A stretch of DNA of 39,755 bases from a bacterium (lineage in GTDB: Bacteria; Armatimonadota; UBA5829). The notes beneath the pieces are model-generated. The model was not told the origin of the DNA. It saw only the letters and a list, made by a program, of their open reading frames with translations, and did not search any database. This document shows, in pieces, positions 6,701 to 15,600 of the stretch (the first letter of the stretch is position 1; each line of letters opens with the position of its first letter). Location of the stretch: positions 1 to 39,755 of the forward strand of contig JAJFUS010000054.1 in assembly GCA_021372295.1 (NCBI GenBank). The letters are read 5' to 3'. A program made the translations under genes and the position numbers.

Positions 6701-9679
6701 TTATATATCCTCCGCGAAAATGTGCACTCGACCCATAAGCCCGGATGCTTTGGGTTGTGCTTCAATAAAGTTGGCCATTGAGTTCGTGACCATTAGCGAC
6801 AACGTGTTTCTGCCTTTTGCCACCAGATTTGTGATGTCCGCTTCCCACGGTTGCCACAGTCGAACGTCCGCGCTGTGTCCGTTGACTATTATCTCGACCG
6901 CATCATTTACGGAGTCCAGCGACACTATTACTCGCTTCCCGCGAGTATCTTTCGGCAGCTTGAAACTGTGCGTATATAATGCCGTTCCCGAGTAGTTGGC
7001 ATAACCGAATTCTGTCCACGATCCGCTCTGGGCGGCTTCCACCGAAGGCATGATCGTGCGTGATTTTATATCGCACGCAAATTTGCCCAAAAGTTTGGGC
7101 GCGCAGTTCAATACCAGCGGCTGGCCCGCCCATGGCGAGTGACTTATTACTATTTCGAGCTTGTTTTCGCCTCGGACGACGGCGTTCGCGATATTCAGCG
7201 TCTTGAAGCCGGTGTCCAGGTATGTGCCGAACTCCGGGTTGTACCATGTTGTGCCATTCACGCTTATTGTCATGCGCATACTACCCATCAACGCAGCGCG
7301 ATATTCAACGTCATCTAGCATAAGCATGAGTTTTTCGGGGATGTAGTCGCAGCGGAACCATGTTGAATATGTGTAAGTCGTGCCTAGGCCGCGCGTGGCG
7401 ATTTCCAGCTTCAAATCATTTAGTATTAGCGCGTTGGGCTGCTGGGTGTCGAACATCCACTCGTCGGGCAGGATGAGCAGTTCAGTTCGCGTGACTTCTC
7501 GCATTGGGCGAAATTCCGGCTCGACTATCGGGTCTACCACAAACATTGCCGATCCATACGGCGGCAGTTCGCGCTGGGTGCACAGCCTGGCATCTTTGCG
7601 CTCGACGTTGGAGGCCGGATACACTTCGCCGGTCTCGAGGTTCCACTCTTCCAGAGCGCCCATCGTTTCCATGCTGATGACGCTATTCGCCGGCTGATCG
7701 GACGTGTTTATGATGAAATAAGCGTGTTTGCCGTCGATCTCGCGATGAACGTAACGCACGTCCGTGAGCAGCTTTCCGCTCGGGGACGTGATTCTGACGT
7801 CGGGTTTTACGGCATCACGCAGGGCGTTGTCCAGTGCGAACATCACCGAATCGCGGTCGATGGTGCCCGCAAGAACCGGAATTACCTTGCCGTCCCCCGA
7901 GAGCATTTCGGCCTGCCTGCGCATGTGCTCGGGGTCGGGGTCTTTGCGCGTCATTGGTGGAAGAATCCACGTGCCACCGGCATTGATGAACTCGCGGAGT
8001 TTACTCGCTGCGGTGCTTTCGGTGATCGATATCGGTGCGATAATGACCTCGAACTCCTCTTCGCCGACTACGATCCTGCCGTCTTTGATTTCAGCGGAAG
8101 TGAGAGCCTGTTCGGGCAGAATGTCATAATCATAGTGCAGGCGGGGCAGGATGCTTGCGCACAGGTCGAACGAATCACTGAGCACGCGATCTTTTTCACC
8201 CTCTCTGCCGATTGCATGCTTTCCCCAGAAATCCTTGAGCGGATAGAACAGCGCAATCTTGGCGATGTGCCGACCCTCGCGCATTACATGTGACAGCCGG
8301 CCAATATACTCCGCGAACTGCCTATATTGTTTCCACCACGGCTCGTGATTTTGAGAGGGTGGGGCATCGGCCTTACGGAAGCCCTCGATGCTGTAAAACA
8401 CAGCGTGTGGGCAGAGCATATTGATCCCGAGGCTGTATTGCCAGTCCGCGATCCATTTCATTTTCTCGATGCTCAAGCTCCAACCCGCACAGCCGTAAGT
8501 TTCGCTGATGACGGCTTCTTTGCCTGTCCAGTGCCCCAATGAGGCGATTAACTTCTCGCCCTGCAGGTTCGTAAGCTGAGAGGGCAGGTTGCCGGAACCA
8601 TACGGCGTCTCAGTGATTTCGCCCAGGTGATCCACGCCGGGGATGTGCATCTTCGCGAGCGAGGCGGTAATATCGGCCTGGAAATCCGTGTTTAAGTAGA
8701 GGCCTTCCTCAAAGAGCGCATGGCCGGTGAATAGCAGGTTGTGCTCATCGCACCATTTTCTATATGGCTCGTAGAACGCCCTTAGGTAAAGATCTTCGAC
8801 GGTCTGCCAGTACGCCTGGCGGACGTTTGGGGTTGTTTCGTCGATGTCGAAAAACAGATGCGGCAGAAATTCGGCGGCGCTCATCTCGACTCGACGGATC
8901 ATTTCGCATTCAATGAGATCGTTCCATACGGTTACCCTCGTGTGCTCGCGATTGATGTGCCAAGACCCGTTGTGATGCCATGGCAGGAGGGTTGGTTCGT
9001 CGGTAAATACGCCCTTGATAGTTTTGCCGAAATACTCTCCCAGTGCTTTCGCATAAGGATCGAGCGCGTAATCGAAAAAGAAACGCATCGCTTCGGGGTT
9101 CAGATAATCGACACCGTAAATCACGTCGTTCGGGTCTTCGAGTGTGCACTTCGAGTAGACGACAATGCTCCAGTCGCCGCGTGGAGGCGTCCAGGTGAGT
9201 TGGTTATCGCTGACGCAGTCCGTAAGGTCGGTTTTTTGATCGAGTTGAACCCGTGCGCGATCATGAGGATATGCGAACGCAGCCACAACTTCGCCTGCAG
9301 GCAAATCAATTCGGATGGTCTTGCCCGAAGACACGTCGCACTCGGTGACGTCTATATACTTCGCGCGATACTCTCTTACACGGCTGACCATCAGGTTGCC
9401 GATTCCGCTGGGGAAGCCATTTTCGTCGTAGAGCCAGACTTCCAGGCCGAGCTGCTCGGCAATGGCAACAGCGTGCCTTACGCAGTCCATCCACTCGCGC
9501 GATAAATACTCGGTTTCAAGTCCGAACCGGGCGTGTATGAAGAACCCGCCCAGGCCCTGCGCATGGAAGTCCCGTATTTGGGACTCGATCTCGTCTTTTC
9601 TGAGCTTCGAGTTCCAAAACCAGAACGGTATTGGCCTATAACGGCTTGGCGGGTTTTTGAATGTCTCCATGGATAGCAT
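6701..9679 (-). CDS. GH106-like glycoside hydrolase (alpha-L-rhamnosidase-like)
   Basis: The 992-residue protein starts with a catalytic barrel of the type found in GH106-related enzymes: RPIPFWFWNSKL near residues 15-26, GGFFIHARFGLETEYLS (44-60), VWLYDENGFPSG (81-92) and GVFTDEPTLLP (223-233) with its acidic residues. A C-terminal part (from about residue 800) has two galactose-binding-like beta-sandwich segments, ending with NDAVEIIVNGHSADV and WEADITNLVAKGRNTL, as in GH2-type sugar-binding domains. There is no signal peptide, so it may act on imported oligosaccharides. Related proteins cleave terminal rhamnose, but many in this superfamily are uncharacterised, so the substrate is open. 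ATG 9677-9679 or ATG 9668-9670 may be the start; a GGGG precedes both. It is divergent from the kinase-like gene at 9728. Confidence 0.8.
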   Translation of the reverse strand: MLSMETFKNPPSRYRPIPFWFWNSKLRKDEIESQIRDFHAQGLGGFFIHARFGLETEYLSREWMDCVRHAVAIAEQLGLEVWLYDENGFPSGIGNLMVSRVREYRAKYIDVTECDVSSGKTIRIDLPAGEVVAAFAYPHDRARVQLDQKTDLTDCVSDNQLTWTPPRGDWSIVVYSKCTLEDPNDVIYGVDYLNPEAMRFFFDYALDPYAKALGEYFGKTIKGVFTDEPTLLPWHHNGSWHINREHTRVTVWNDLIECEMIRRVEMSAAEFLPHLFFDIDETTPNVRQAYWQTVEDLYLRAFYEPYRKWCDEHNLLFTGHALFEEGLYLNTDFQADITASLAKMHIPGVDHLGEITETPYGSGNLPSQLTNLQGEKLIASLGHWTGKEAVISETYGCAGWSLSIEKMKWIADWQYSLGINMLCPHAVFYSIEGFRKADAPPSQNHEPWWKQYRQFAEYIGRLSHVMREGRHIAKIALFYPLKDFWGKHAIGREGEKDRVLSDSFDLCASILPRLHYDYDILPEQALTSAEIKDGRIVVGEEEFEVIIAPISITESTAASKLREFINAGGTWILPPMTRKDPDPEHMRRQAEMLSGDGKVIPVLAGTIDRDSVMFALDNALRDAVKPDVRITSPSGKLLTDVRYVHREIDGKHAYFIINTSDQPANSVISMETMGALEEWNLETGEVYPASNVERKDARLCTQRELPPYGSAMFVVDPIVEPEFRPMREVTRTELLILPDEWMFDTQQPNALILNDLKLEIATRGLGTTYTYSTWFRCDYIPEKLMLMLDDVEYRAALMGSMRMTISVNGTTWYNPEFGTYLDTGFKTLNIANAVVRGENKLEIVISHSPWAGQPLVLNCAPKLLGKFACDIKSRTIMPSVEAAQSGSWTEFGYANYSGTALYTHSFKLPKDTRGKRVIVSLDSVNDAVEIIVNGHSADVRLWQPWEADITNLVAKGRNTLSLMVTNSMANFIEAQPKASGLMGRVHIFAEDI

Positions 9680-9727
9680 AGCCCCATTTTACTGCAGGCG
9701 GGCGCGCATTGGCAACAACCTGAACGC

Positions 9728-10456
9728 ATGTCTTCCGAATCGGCTTCAAAGCTGATAAAATATGATATGCGTTGTTTATCCAGAAGCCTTGTCGAAGAGA
9801 AAACCGTCGATTATTATCGCATCGCGGGCGGCACTCGTCCCGATCTGCGCGTAGTGGATATTGACGGCAATCGGCTCGTGGTGAAAGACTTCAAACACAG
9901 CGATTTTCTGTTTAGAGCGATTGTCGGCCCGATATTGGTTCGGCGTGAGTTCGGCGCTCTGCGAAATCTGATTGGCGTCAAGGGAATTCCGCAACTGATT
10001 GGTCGGCTTGATCGTTATGCTATTGCCATTGAGCACATTACAGGTACCAGCTTGGATAAAGTCGAGCCAGGCGTTCTGACCGACGATTTCTACTCCGACC
10101 TGCGCACCGTTATTGATGGTATGCACTCTCGTGGAGTCGCACACTGCGATCTGCGAAGTCGAGGAAATGTGATGCTGGGCAATGACGGTAAGCCATACGT
10201 AATCGATTTCGCTGCGTGTGTATATCGAGGCCGGGGCATCAATCCATTTATCAAGTGGCTGTTTCGCCAGTTTGTGCTTGCCGACAACAACGCGATCTTG
10301 CGCATCAAGCAGCGTCTTTCCCCTGAATTGCTTACCGACGCGGAGCAGATTGAGCTTGATACCCCGCTTCCATTCGAGGTCCCCGCAAGACGTGTCGGCG
10401 AAAACGTTCGCAAACTTACCCGCATTCTTCTAACGCGCCGTAATCGCGACTCCTAA
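9728..10456 (+). CDS. Small lipopolysaccharide-kinase-like (Kdo/WaaP-type) protein
   Basis: The 242-residue protein has the core of the eukaryotic-like protein kinase fold: a glycine-poor N-lobe, Lys53 in VVKDFK, Glu74 in RREFGAL, the catalytic HCDLRSRGN (139-147; Asp141, Asn147) and VIDFAA (158-163), where DFA replaces DFG. Compactness and this catalytic loop resemble Kdo/WaaP-type sugar kinases and RIO-like kinases more than Ser/Thr kinases with activation loops. A lipid-A-core or envelope-glycan kinase is plausible in a diderm cell, but the substrate is not shown. ATG 9728 gives the full N-lobe; an in-frame ATG at 9767 is an alternative, and neither has a strong ribosome-binding site. It is monocistronic as far as can be seen. 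Confidence 0.65.
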   Translation: MSSESASKLIKYDMRCLSRSLVEEKTVDYYRIAGGTRPDLRVVDIDGNRLVVKDFKHSDFLFRAIVGPILVRREFGALRNLIGVKGIPQLIGRLDRYAIAIEHITGTSLDKVEPGVLTDDFYSDLRTVIDGMHSRGVAHCDLRSRGNVMLGNDGKPYVIDFAACVYRGRGINPFIKWLFRQFVLADNNAILRIKQRLSPELLTDAEQIELDTPLPFEVPARRVGENVRKLTRILLTRRNRDS

Positions 10457-10553
10457 GAAACCAGTATATATGCTGGTGGAAGAACATCGTCTGCAACCAG
10501 ATTGGCCCCTACTATATGCTCGTAACTGCAGCGCAACCCGCCGGACACCTTAC

Positions 10554-10570
10554 GTTAATTCCTCATTAAC
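10554..10570. promoter_or_regulatory. Palindrome upstream of the nitrogen block (candidate operator)
   Basis: GTTAAT TCCTC ATTAAC is a perfect 6-base inverted repeat with a 5-base centre, 103 bases before the porin start. The 216-base gap 10457-10672 contains no gene. A protein-binding site is a possibility only; no clear -35/-10 pair was found with it. Confidence 0.3.
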
Positions 10571-10672
10571 ATCACCGAAATAACCGATGAGTATACTGTC
10601 TACAAGCATGATGCCGACTTCAAGAAAGGGCGTCATTGCAGACGATCATATTTATATTTTGGAGGATGCAAA

Positions 10673-11419
10673 ATGAGAACAAGAGGAATGCCAGGTTATC
10701 TAGTCGCAATTTCGTGTCTGTTGGGTCTGACTGTGAGCGCAGCCTTAGCCCAGGAAGCCGACTTCTCCACGAACATTGATCTCGGTTATGTGAGCAAGTA
10801 TATCTGGCGAGGAACTGTCTGTAACCCTGATCCGGCCTTTCAGCCATCGGTGACGCTCTCACATTCGAGCGGGCTCAGCTTCAACTTCTGGGGCAGTCTG
10901 GATACCACCGATGTCAGTGACAACTCAGGCAGTTTTACCGAGAATGACTACACACTCAGTTACGCATGGGCGGCCGGCGGCCGCGATATGTCCATCGGAT
11001 ATATCTATTACGATTTCCCGAACACCGATTTTGAAAGCACACAGGAAGTATTTTACAATGTTGGGCTCGGCGGCCCGCTTGGATTGGGGCTTGGTCTAAA
11101 CTACGATTTTGATCAAGCAAATGGCCTTTACGGGGCACTGAGCGGCAGCTATTCGTTAAAAGTGGCTGAATCCAAGGAAGTGAGTTTGACAGGCAAGCTG
11201 GGTTTTGCCACCAGTGATTATAACGAGTATTACTTTGGCGCGGATAAAGCCGGGTTGGTGGATCTTGTTTTAGGTGCAAGCATACCGCTGGAATACAACA
11301 AGTATACCATTACTCCGTCAATCAGCTACTCGATGTTGGTTAACAGTGATCTAAAAGACGCATACGCCGATGATGATACCAATTTCATCGCGGGGCTTAC
11401 GGTTTCGTCGGCATTCTGA
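10673..11419 (+). CDS. Outer-membrane beta-barrel protein, TorF-like putative porin family
   Basis: The 248-residue protein starts with a clear signal peptide (basic MRTRG, hydrophobic core, cleavage near ALAQ-E at about residue 27). The mature part opens with DFSTNIDLGYVSKYIWRG, matching the YxSxYxxRG opening of the TorF/TIGR02001 putative porin family. It continues with alternating beta strands and a terminal aromatic residue (VSSAF), as expected for an outer-membrane barrel. A strong GGAGG lies 8 bases before the ATG. It sits immediately upstream of PII and Amt genes, suggesting a role in uptake of a nitrogen compound through the outer membrane; this link is inference from position. Confidence 0.75.
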   Translation: MRTRGMPGYLVAISCLLGLTVSAALAQEADFSTNIDLGYVSKYIWRGTVCNPDPAFQPSVTLSHSSGLSFNFWGSLDTTDVSDNSGSFTENDYTLSYAWAAGGRDMSIGYIYYDFPNTDFESTQEVFYNVGLGGPLGLGLGLNYDFDQANGLYGALSGSYSLKVAESKEVSLTGKLGFATSDYNEYYFGADKAGLVDLVLGASIPLEYNKYTITPSISYSMLVNSDLKDAYADDDTNFIAGLTVSSAF

Positions 11420-11518
11420 TTCACAAGTGGGATAGCGACGACTGGCCTGAATAATTTTACCATTCCTTGCTTCTCACAGTCAATCGCAAATATTGAGCAA
11501 GTTAAACGGAGGACTGAG

Positions 11519-11860
11519 ATGACTAAAATCGAGGCCATAATCAGGCCGAACAAGCTGGAAGAGGTCAAAACGGCCCTGGATGATCTTGGACTAATGGGAA
11601 TCACCGTATCGCATGTAATGGGCAGTGGCAAGCAGCGTGGACGGACTCAGCACTATCGCGGACAGGAATACGTTGTCAGCCTGCTCGACAAGATCAAAGT
11701 TGAGACGGTGGTGCCGGATGACATGGCTGAATCGGTTATGAACGCCATTGCCGATGCCGCCGGGACCGGAGAAATCGGAGACGGCAAGATATTTGTCTGC
11801 ACTGTGGACAACGCTATGCGTATTAGGACTCGCGAGTCGGGTGAGGCAGCAGTCAGATAG
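11519..11860 (+). CDS. glnB: PII nitrogen-regulatory protein, copy 1
   Basis: The 113-residue protein is a canonical PII signal protein, a trimer that binds ATP/ADP and 2-oxoglutarate and controls partners such as Amt. The T-loop has YRGQEY with Tyr51 (the uridylylation position in proteobacterial GlnB), where Gln49 replaces the common Ala. Gly37, Lys38, Gln39, Lys58, Gly87, Gly89 and Lys90 of the nucleotide site are present (TGEIGDGKIF, 83-92). It is 102/113 identical to the second copy at 15100. It precedes the first Amt gene by 58 bases, the classic glnK-amtB pairing, which suggests it gates that channel. GGAGG is well placed before the ATG. Confidence 0.95.
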   Translation: MTKIEAIIRPNKLEEVKTALDDLGLMGITVSHVMGSGKQRGRTQHYRGQEYVVSLLDKIKVETVVPDDMAESVMNAIADAAGTGEIGDGKIFVCTVDNAMRIRTRESGEAAVR

Positions 11861-11918
11861 TCCATAGACGACTTGTTTATTCCGATGCACAGACTATCGT
11901 TATGGAGGAATTGAGGAA

Positions 11919-13346
11919 ATGAGGAATTTGCGCAGAATAATTCCGGGCGCTCTTGTCTTTGTTCTTGGCGGCATAGGTGGGGCTGTGTTTGCTGCCGATC
12001 CGTCTGCGAAGGAGTTAGCGGCCAAAATAGCCGATCAGCAGACGATTATGGATACCGTATGGGTTATGCTTACCGCATTCCTTGTGTTTTGGATGCAAGC
12101 CGGGTTTGCCTATGTTGAGGGCGGATTGACGAGAGCCAAAAACACTAACAACATTATGATGAAGAACCTGATGGACTTTTGTGTGGGTTCGCTGGCCTAC
12201 TGGGTTATCGGTTTCGGGCTTATGTTCGGAGCTGGAAATGCCTTTGTCGGCAGGAGTGGGTTCTTCTTGATTGAAAAGACGGCAGATACCTTTGCCAGTC
12301 TGTCGTGGGCTACGGTTCCGCTTTATGCGAAGTTCATGTTCCAGCTTGTCTTTGCCGCAACGGCAGCAACAATCGTTTCTGGGGCTATGGCTGAGCGGAC
12401 CAAGTTCAATGCGTATCTAATATACAGTGCAGTCATATCTGCATTCATATATCCTGTGGTAGGCCACTGGATTTGGGGCGGAGGCTGGCTTGCGAACCTG
12501 GGGTTCTGGGACTTTGCCGGATCGACGGTAGTCCACTCCACAGGTGCGTGGATGGCTTTGATCGGAGCATGGTTCCTTGGCCCGAGAATCGGCAAGTTCC
12601 GCAAAGACGGCAAAGCCAATGCCATTCCCGGACACAACCTGCCGATGGCCGCGCTTGGCGTATTTATCTTGTGGCTTGGATGGTTCGGGTTTAATCCCGG
12701 TTCGACGATGGCCGCTAACGCATCGATCGCACACATCTCTACGACCACAAACCTTGCCGCTGCAATCGGTGCTATCACCGCGATGGTTACGGCATGGATA
12801 TTGTTCAAGAAGCCGGACGTGTCTATGACCTTGAATGGCGTGCTCGCAGGACTTGTTGCTATTACTGCGCCCTGCGCATTTGTCAGCCCGGCTAGCTCAA
12901 TCGTAATTGGCGGTGCAGCCGGTATACTAGTGGTTCTTGCGGTAGTCTTCTTCGACAAGATCCACCTGGACGACCCTGTGGGCGCGGTATCGGTTCATGG
13001 CATATGCGGCTCTTTCGGGACGCTTTGTCTTGGGTTGTTTGCTCAAGATAAGTTCCAGCCCGGAACCACAGGGAATGGCCTATTCTTCGGAGGCGGTTCG
13101 AGTCTGCTTTTGCATCAGGCAATCGGGGTTATCTCGGTATTCGGGTTTGTTGCGGTCTGCGGTGTCATTCTGTTTGGCTTGCTTAGGGCAACAGTTGGTC
13201 TGCGCGTGACTGCTGATGAGGAAATAGAAGGCCTTGACATCGGCGAACATGGGATGTCGGCATATCCTGATTTTGAAATGGCCGAGAAGAATACGGGGGC
13301 TGGTTTGGTTCCTGAGGTTCACGCAAAGTCGAGAGTTACAGTATAA
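11919..13346 (+). CDS. amtB: Ammonium transporter Amt, copy 1
   Basis: The 475-residue protein is an Amt/Mep/Rh channel with an N-terminal signal peptide (to about residue 25, AVFAAD) and about 11 membrane helices. Diagnostic parts include FVFWMQAGFAYVEGGLTRAKN after helix 1, DFAGSTVVHSTGA with the first pore histidine, and DDPVGAVSVHGICGSFG with the second. The C-terminal cytoplasmic tail (EEIEGLDIGEHGMSAYPDF) is the segment that contacts PII in characterised systems. ATG 11919 has TGGAGG 10 bases upstream. It follows PII copy 1. The second Amt gene is clearly divergent from it, unlike the near-identical PII copies. Confidence 0.95.
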   Translation: MRNLRRIIPGALVFVLGGIGGAVFAADPSAKELAAKIADQQTIMDTVWVMLTAFLVFWMQAGFAYVEGGLTRAKNTNNIMMKNLMDFCVGSLAYWVIGFGLMFGAGNAFVGRSGFFLIEKTADTFASLSWATVPLYAKFMFQLVFAATAATIVSGAMAERTKFNAYLIYSAVISAFIYPVVGHWIWGGGWLANLGFWDFAGSTVVHSTGAWMALIGAWFLGPRIGKFRKDGKANAIPGHNLPMAALGVFILWLGWFGFNPGSTMAANASIAHISTTTNLAAAIGAITAMVTAWILFKKPDVSMTLNGVLAGLVAITAPCAFVSPASSIVIGGAAGILVVLAVVFFDKIHLDDPVGAVSVHGICGSFGTLCLGLFAQDKFQPGTTGNGLFFGGGSSLLLHQAIGVISVFGFVAVCGVILFGLLRATVGLRVTADEEIEGLDIGEHGMSAYPDFEMAEKNTGAGLVPEVHAKSRVTV

Positions 13347-13411
13347 TCCATTGGGTGCATTTTTGCCGTTCGTAGCAAGAATGCATCTTTTAAAAAACAG
13401 TATTGGAGCAA

Positions 13412-13440
13412 AAGGGCCCTGCTGCTTAAGCAGGGTTCTT
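13412..13440 (+). terminator. Hairpin between the two Amt genes (weak terminator or processing site)
   Basis: AAGGGCCCTGCT (412-423) can pair with AGCAGGGTTCTT (429-440) over 12 bases, two of them G-U, around a 5-base loop. There is no long T run after it, so it may be only a partial terminator or an RNA-stabilising element. It lies 66 bases after the stop of Amt copy 1 and would separate expression of the two halves of the block. Confidence 0.5.
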
Positions 13441-13577
13441 CATTTGCCGCAATAGCCTGGATGAGCACTGTAATTGGTAGATGTTGTCCTCAATATAAAG
13501 AATTGATAGGCGGCTGGGCGGATACGTATTGGCGCATAACGTCCGCTGGCCGAAAAACAAACAAGGAGAATAATAAA

Positions 13578-15086
13578 ATGAATCGATTGAGGTTATGTGC
13601 TCTAGTTATTTTGATCTGCTCGCTGGTATCGCTGACTTCGTCTGTAGCGGTGTTGGCCGATACTGACGGGACAAAAACAGGCACTGCACAGGATGTGATA
13701 GGTGCGACAAGCGGTGCGCCCACAGCCGATGATCTCAAGGCGGCAAAGGACTCTGAGCCTTTCGCATCGAAGCTTGCGGATGTAGTTGGTCAAAACAAGG
13801 TTGGCATCAACTTCATGTGGACACTGGTCGCGGCATTTCTGGTTATGTTTATGCAGGCCGGTTTCGCGCTTGTGGAGACAGGCTTCACCCGAGCTAAGAA
13901 CGCCGCGCATACGATGTTCATGAACTTTGCTGTATACGCAATTGGTATTGTGGGGTTCTTTATCTGCGGATTTGCCTTCATGTATGGCAACGCAGGCCCG
14001 ATAGGCAATATGGGCGGGACTCCCGCACTTGCCGGTGGGCATGTTTTTGCGATCAACGGTTGGGGACTGATAGGAACGGACGGTTTCTTCCTCAGAGGAA
14101 GCTACTATGACGTCGCGGTTGCGGCGTTGTTCCTGTTTCAGATGGTGTTTATGGACACAGCCGTTACCATCCCGACCGGTGCGCTTGCCGAGCGGTGGAC
14201 TCTGAAGTCGTTTCTCGCTTACGGTTTCTTTATGTCGATGATCCTTTATCCGATCTTTGGCAACTGGGCCTGGGGCGGCGGCTGGCTTATGAAGCTCGGT
14301 TACTGCGACTTTGCAGGTTCGGGCGTTGTTCATGCTGTAGGCGGACTTTGCGGACTTGCAGGTGCGATTGTGCTCGGGCCTAGAATCGGCAAGTTTAATC
14401 GGGACGGCAGCGCTAACGCCATTCCTGGCCATCACATACCGATGGCGATTTTAGGAACCCTGATCTTGGCGTTTGGCTGGTTCGGGTTCAACCCCGGCAG
14501 CACTCTGGGCACTTCCGGCGGCAACAATCTCAGGTTCGCTATGGTTGCCACTAATACCATGCTTGCGTCGGCGTTTGGTATGGCTACCGCCATTATCTAC
14601 ATGCTGATCAAGTGCGGCAAGCCCGATCCTACGATGGGCGCAAATGGAATGTTGGCAGGCTTGGTCGCAATTACTGCGCCGTGCGCGTTTGTCAATCCAG
14701 TTGACTCGTGTATAATCGGGGGTATCGCCGGTATTCTGGTGTGCGCCAGCGTCGCGTTTGTCGACAAGATTCACGTAGATGACCCGGTTGGCGCGGTTTC
14801 CGTGCATGGGGCTTGCGGTTTGTTTGGCGTGTTGAGTGTCGGGCTCTGGGCGGACGGTTCATTTAACGGCATAACAGGTCTTTTGCACGGCGGTGGGACG
14901 CATCAGTTGGCTGTTCAATTGATCGCTATGGGAACGCTGCTGGTGTGGGCGTTCGGCGTGAGCTTCATCTACTTCAAGATAATGAACAAGATCATTCCTA
15001 TGCGCGTAAGCAAGGCAGACGAACTGGCCGGCCTAGATATGCCTGAAACCGGCGTATATGCCTATCCTGAGTTCGAGATAAGGTAA
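13578..15086 (+). CDS. amtB: Ammonium transporter Amt, copy 2
   Basis: The 502-residue protein is a second Amt channel with a signal peptide (MNRLRLCALV..., cleavage near VLAD) and a longer mature N-terminus than copy 1. It has MFMQAGFALVETGFTRAKN, DFAGSGVVHAVGG with the first pore histidine, and DDPVGAVSVHGACGLFG with the second. A longer loop region (GPIGNMGGTPALAGGHVFAINGWGLIGTDGFF) is absent or shorter in copy 1. The frame is open 39 codons further upstream (to 13461), but ATG 13578 has AAGGAG 10 bases ahead and begins a proper signal peptide. PII copy 2 follows 13 bases after the stop, so the two are cotranscribed. Confidence 0.95.
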   Translation: MNRLRLCALVILICSLVSLTSSVAVLADTDGTKTGTAQDVIGATSGAPTADDLKAAKDSEPFASKLADVVGQNKVGINFMWTLVAAFLVMFMQAGFALVETGFTRAKNAAHTMFMNFAVYAIGIVGFFICGFAFMYGNAGPIGNMGGTPALAGGHVFAINGWGLIGTDGFFLRGSYYDVAVAALFLFQMVFMDTAVTIPTGALAERWTLKSFLAYGFFMSMILYPIFGNWAWGGGWLMKLGYCDFAGSGVVHAVGGLCGLAGAIVLGPRIGKFNRDGSANAIPGHHIPMAILGTLILAFGWFGFNPGSTLGTSGGNNLRFAMVATNTMLASAFGMATAIIYMLIKCGKPDPTMGANGMLAGLVAITAPCAFVNPVDSCIIGGIAGILVCASVAFVDKIHVDDPVGAVSVHGACGLFGVLSVGLWADGSFNGITGLLHGGGTHQLAVQLIAMGTLLVWAFGVSFIYFKIMNKIIPMRVSKADELAGLDMPETGVYAYPEFEIR

Positions 15087-15099
15087 ATGGAGGACTGAG

Positions 15100-15441
15100 A
15101 TGACGAAAATTGAGGCTATAATCAGGCCGAACAAGCTGGATGATGTCAAAGCGGCCTTGGACGATCTGGGATTGATGGGAATCACTGTGTCGCATGTTAT
15201 GGGCAGCGGCAAGCAGCGTGGTCGGACTCAGCACTATCGCGGCCAGGAATATGTGGTCAGCTTGTTGGACAAGGTCAAGATAGAGACCGTCGTGCCCGAT
15301 GAGATGGTGGATTCGGTGATGAATGCAATAGCTGATGCCGCCGGAACTGGAGAGATCGGCGACGGCAAGATATTTGTCTACAATGTAGACAATGCCATGC
15401 GCATTCGGACTCGCGAATCGGGCGAGGCTGCAATTCGCTAG
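15100..15441 (+). CDS. glnB: PII nitrogen-regulatory protein, copy 2
   Basis: The 113-residue protein matches copy 1 at 102 positions; the changes are conservative except Cys94-Thr95 to Tyr94-Asn95. All nucleotide- and 2-oxoglutarate-site residues and the T-loop YRGQEY with Tyr51 are kept. The upstream GGAGGACTGAG before the ATG is the same as at copy 1, so the duplication took in the translation start. It follows Amt copy 2 by 13 bases, whereas copy 1 precedes its Amt gene. Both copies may form mixed trimers; that is inference. A terminator closes the block. Confidence 0.95.
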   Translation: MTKIEAIIRPNKLDDVKAALDDLGLMGITVSHVMGSGKQRGRTQHYRGQEYVVSLLDKVKIETVVPDEMVDSVMNAIADAAGTGEIGDGKIFVYNVDNAMRIRTRESGEAAIR

Positions 15442-15486
15442 CATATCCGGCAATTTCAATTGAATATAGGGAAATATGCAATATGA

Positions 15487-15535
15487 ACGGCACGTATTTG
15501 TGGAACTGCGGCTTCCCGGTACGTGCCGTTTTTTT
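15487..15535 (+). terminator. Rho-independent terminator after PII copy 2
   Basis: ACGGCACGTA (487-496) and TACGTGCCGT (520-529) form a perfect 10-base stem, followed directly by a run of T at 529-535. It lies 46 bases after the PII stop and ends the nitrogen block. Confidence 0.93.
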
Positions 15536-15600
15536 GATATTGCCTTACCAAGGGCAAAATAACATTTTTGGATTCATATTATTTTCAGAACTGTGCCTTA

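Noticed and set aside
8858..9505. Open frame of 215 codons on the plus strand opposite the GH106-like gene
   Set aside because: Antisense to a gene with strong family motifs; no ribosome-binding site or recognisable protein.
10503..10522. Possible sigma-54 promoter upstream of the nitrogen block
   Set aside because: A TGGCC...TGCT pair is present, but GG and GC are 12 bases apart instead of the required 10.
13461..13577. Longer N-terminus for Amt copy 2
   Set aside because: The 39 extra residues precede a proper signal peptide and lack a ribosome-binding site; ATG 13578 has AAGGAG.
13602..14435. Open frame of 277 codons on the minus strand opposite Amt copy 2
   Set aside because: Low-complexity, Cys/His/Arg-rich translation with no domain, entirely antisense to a certain gene.
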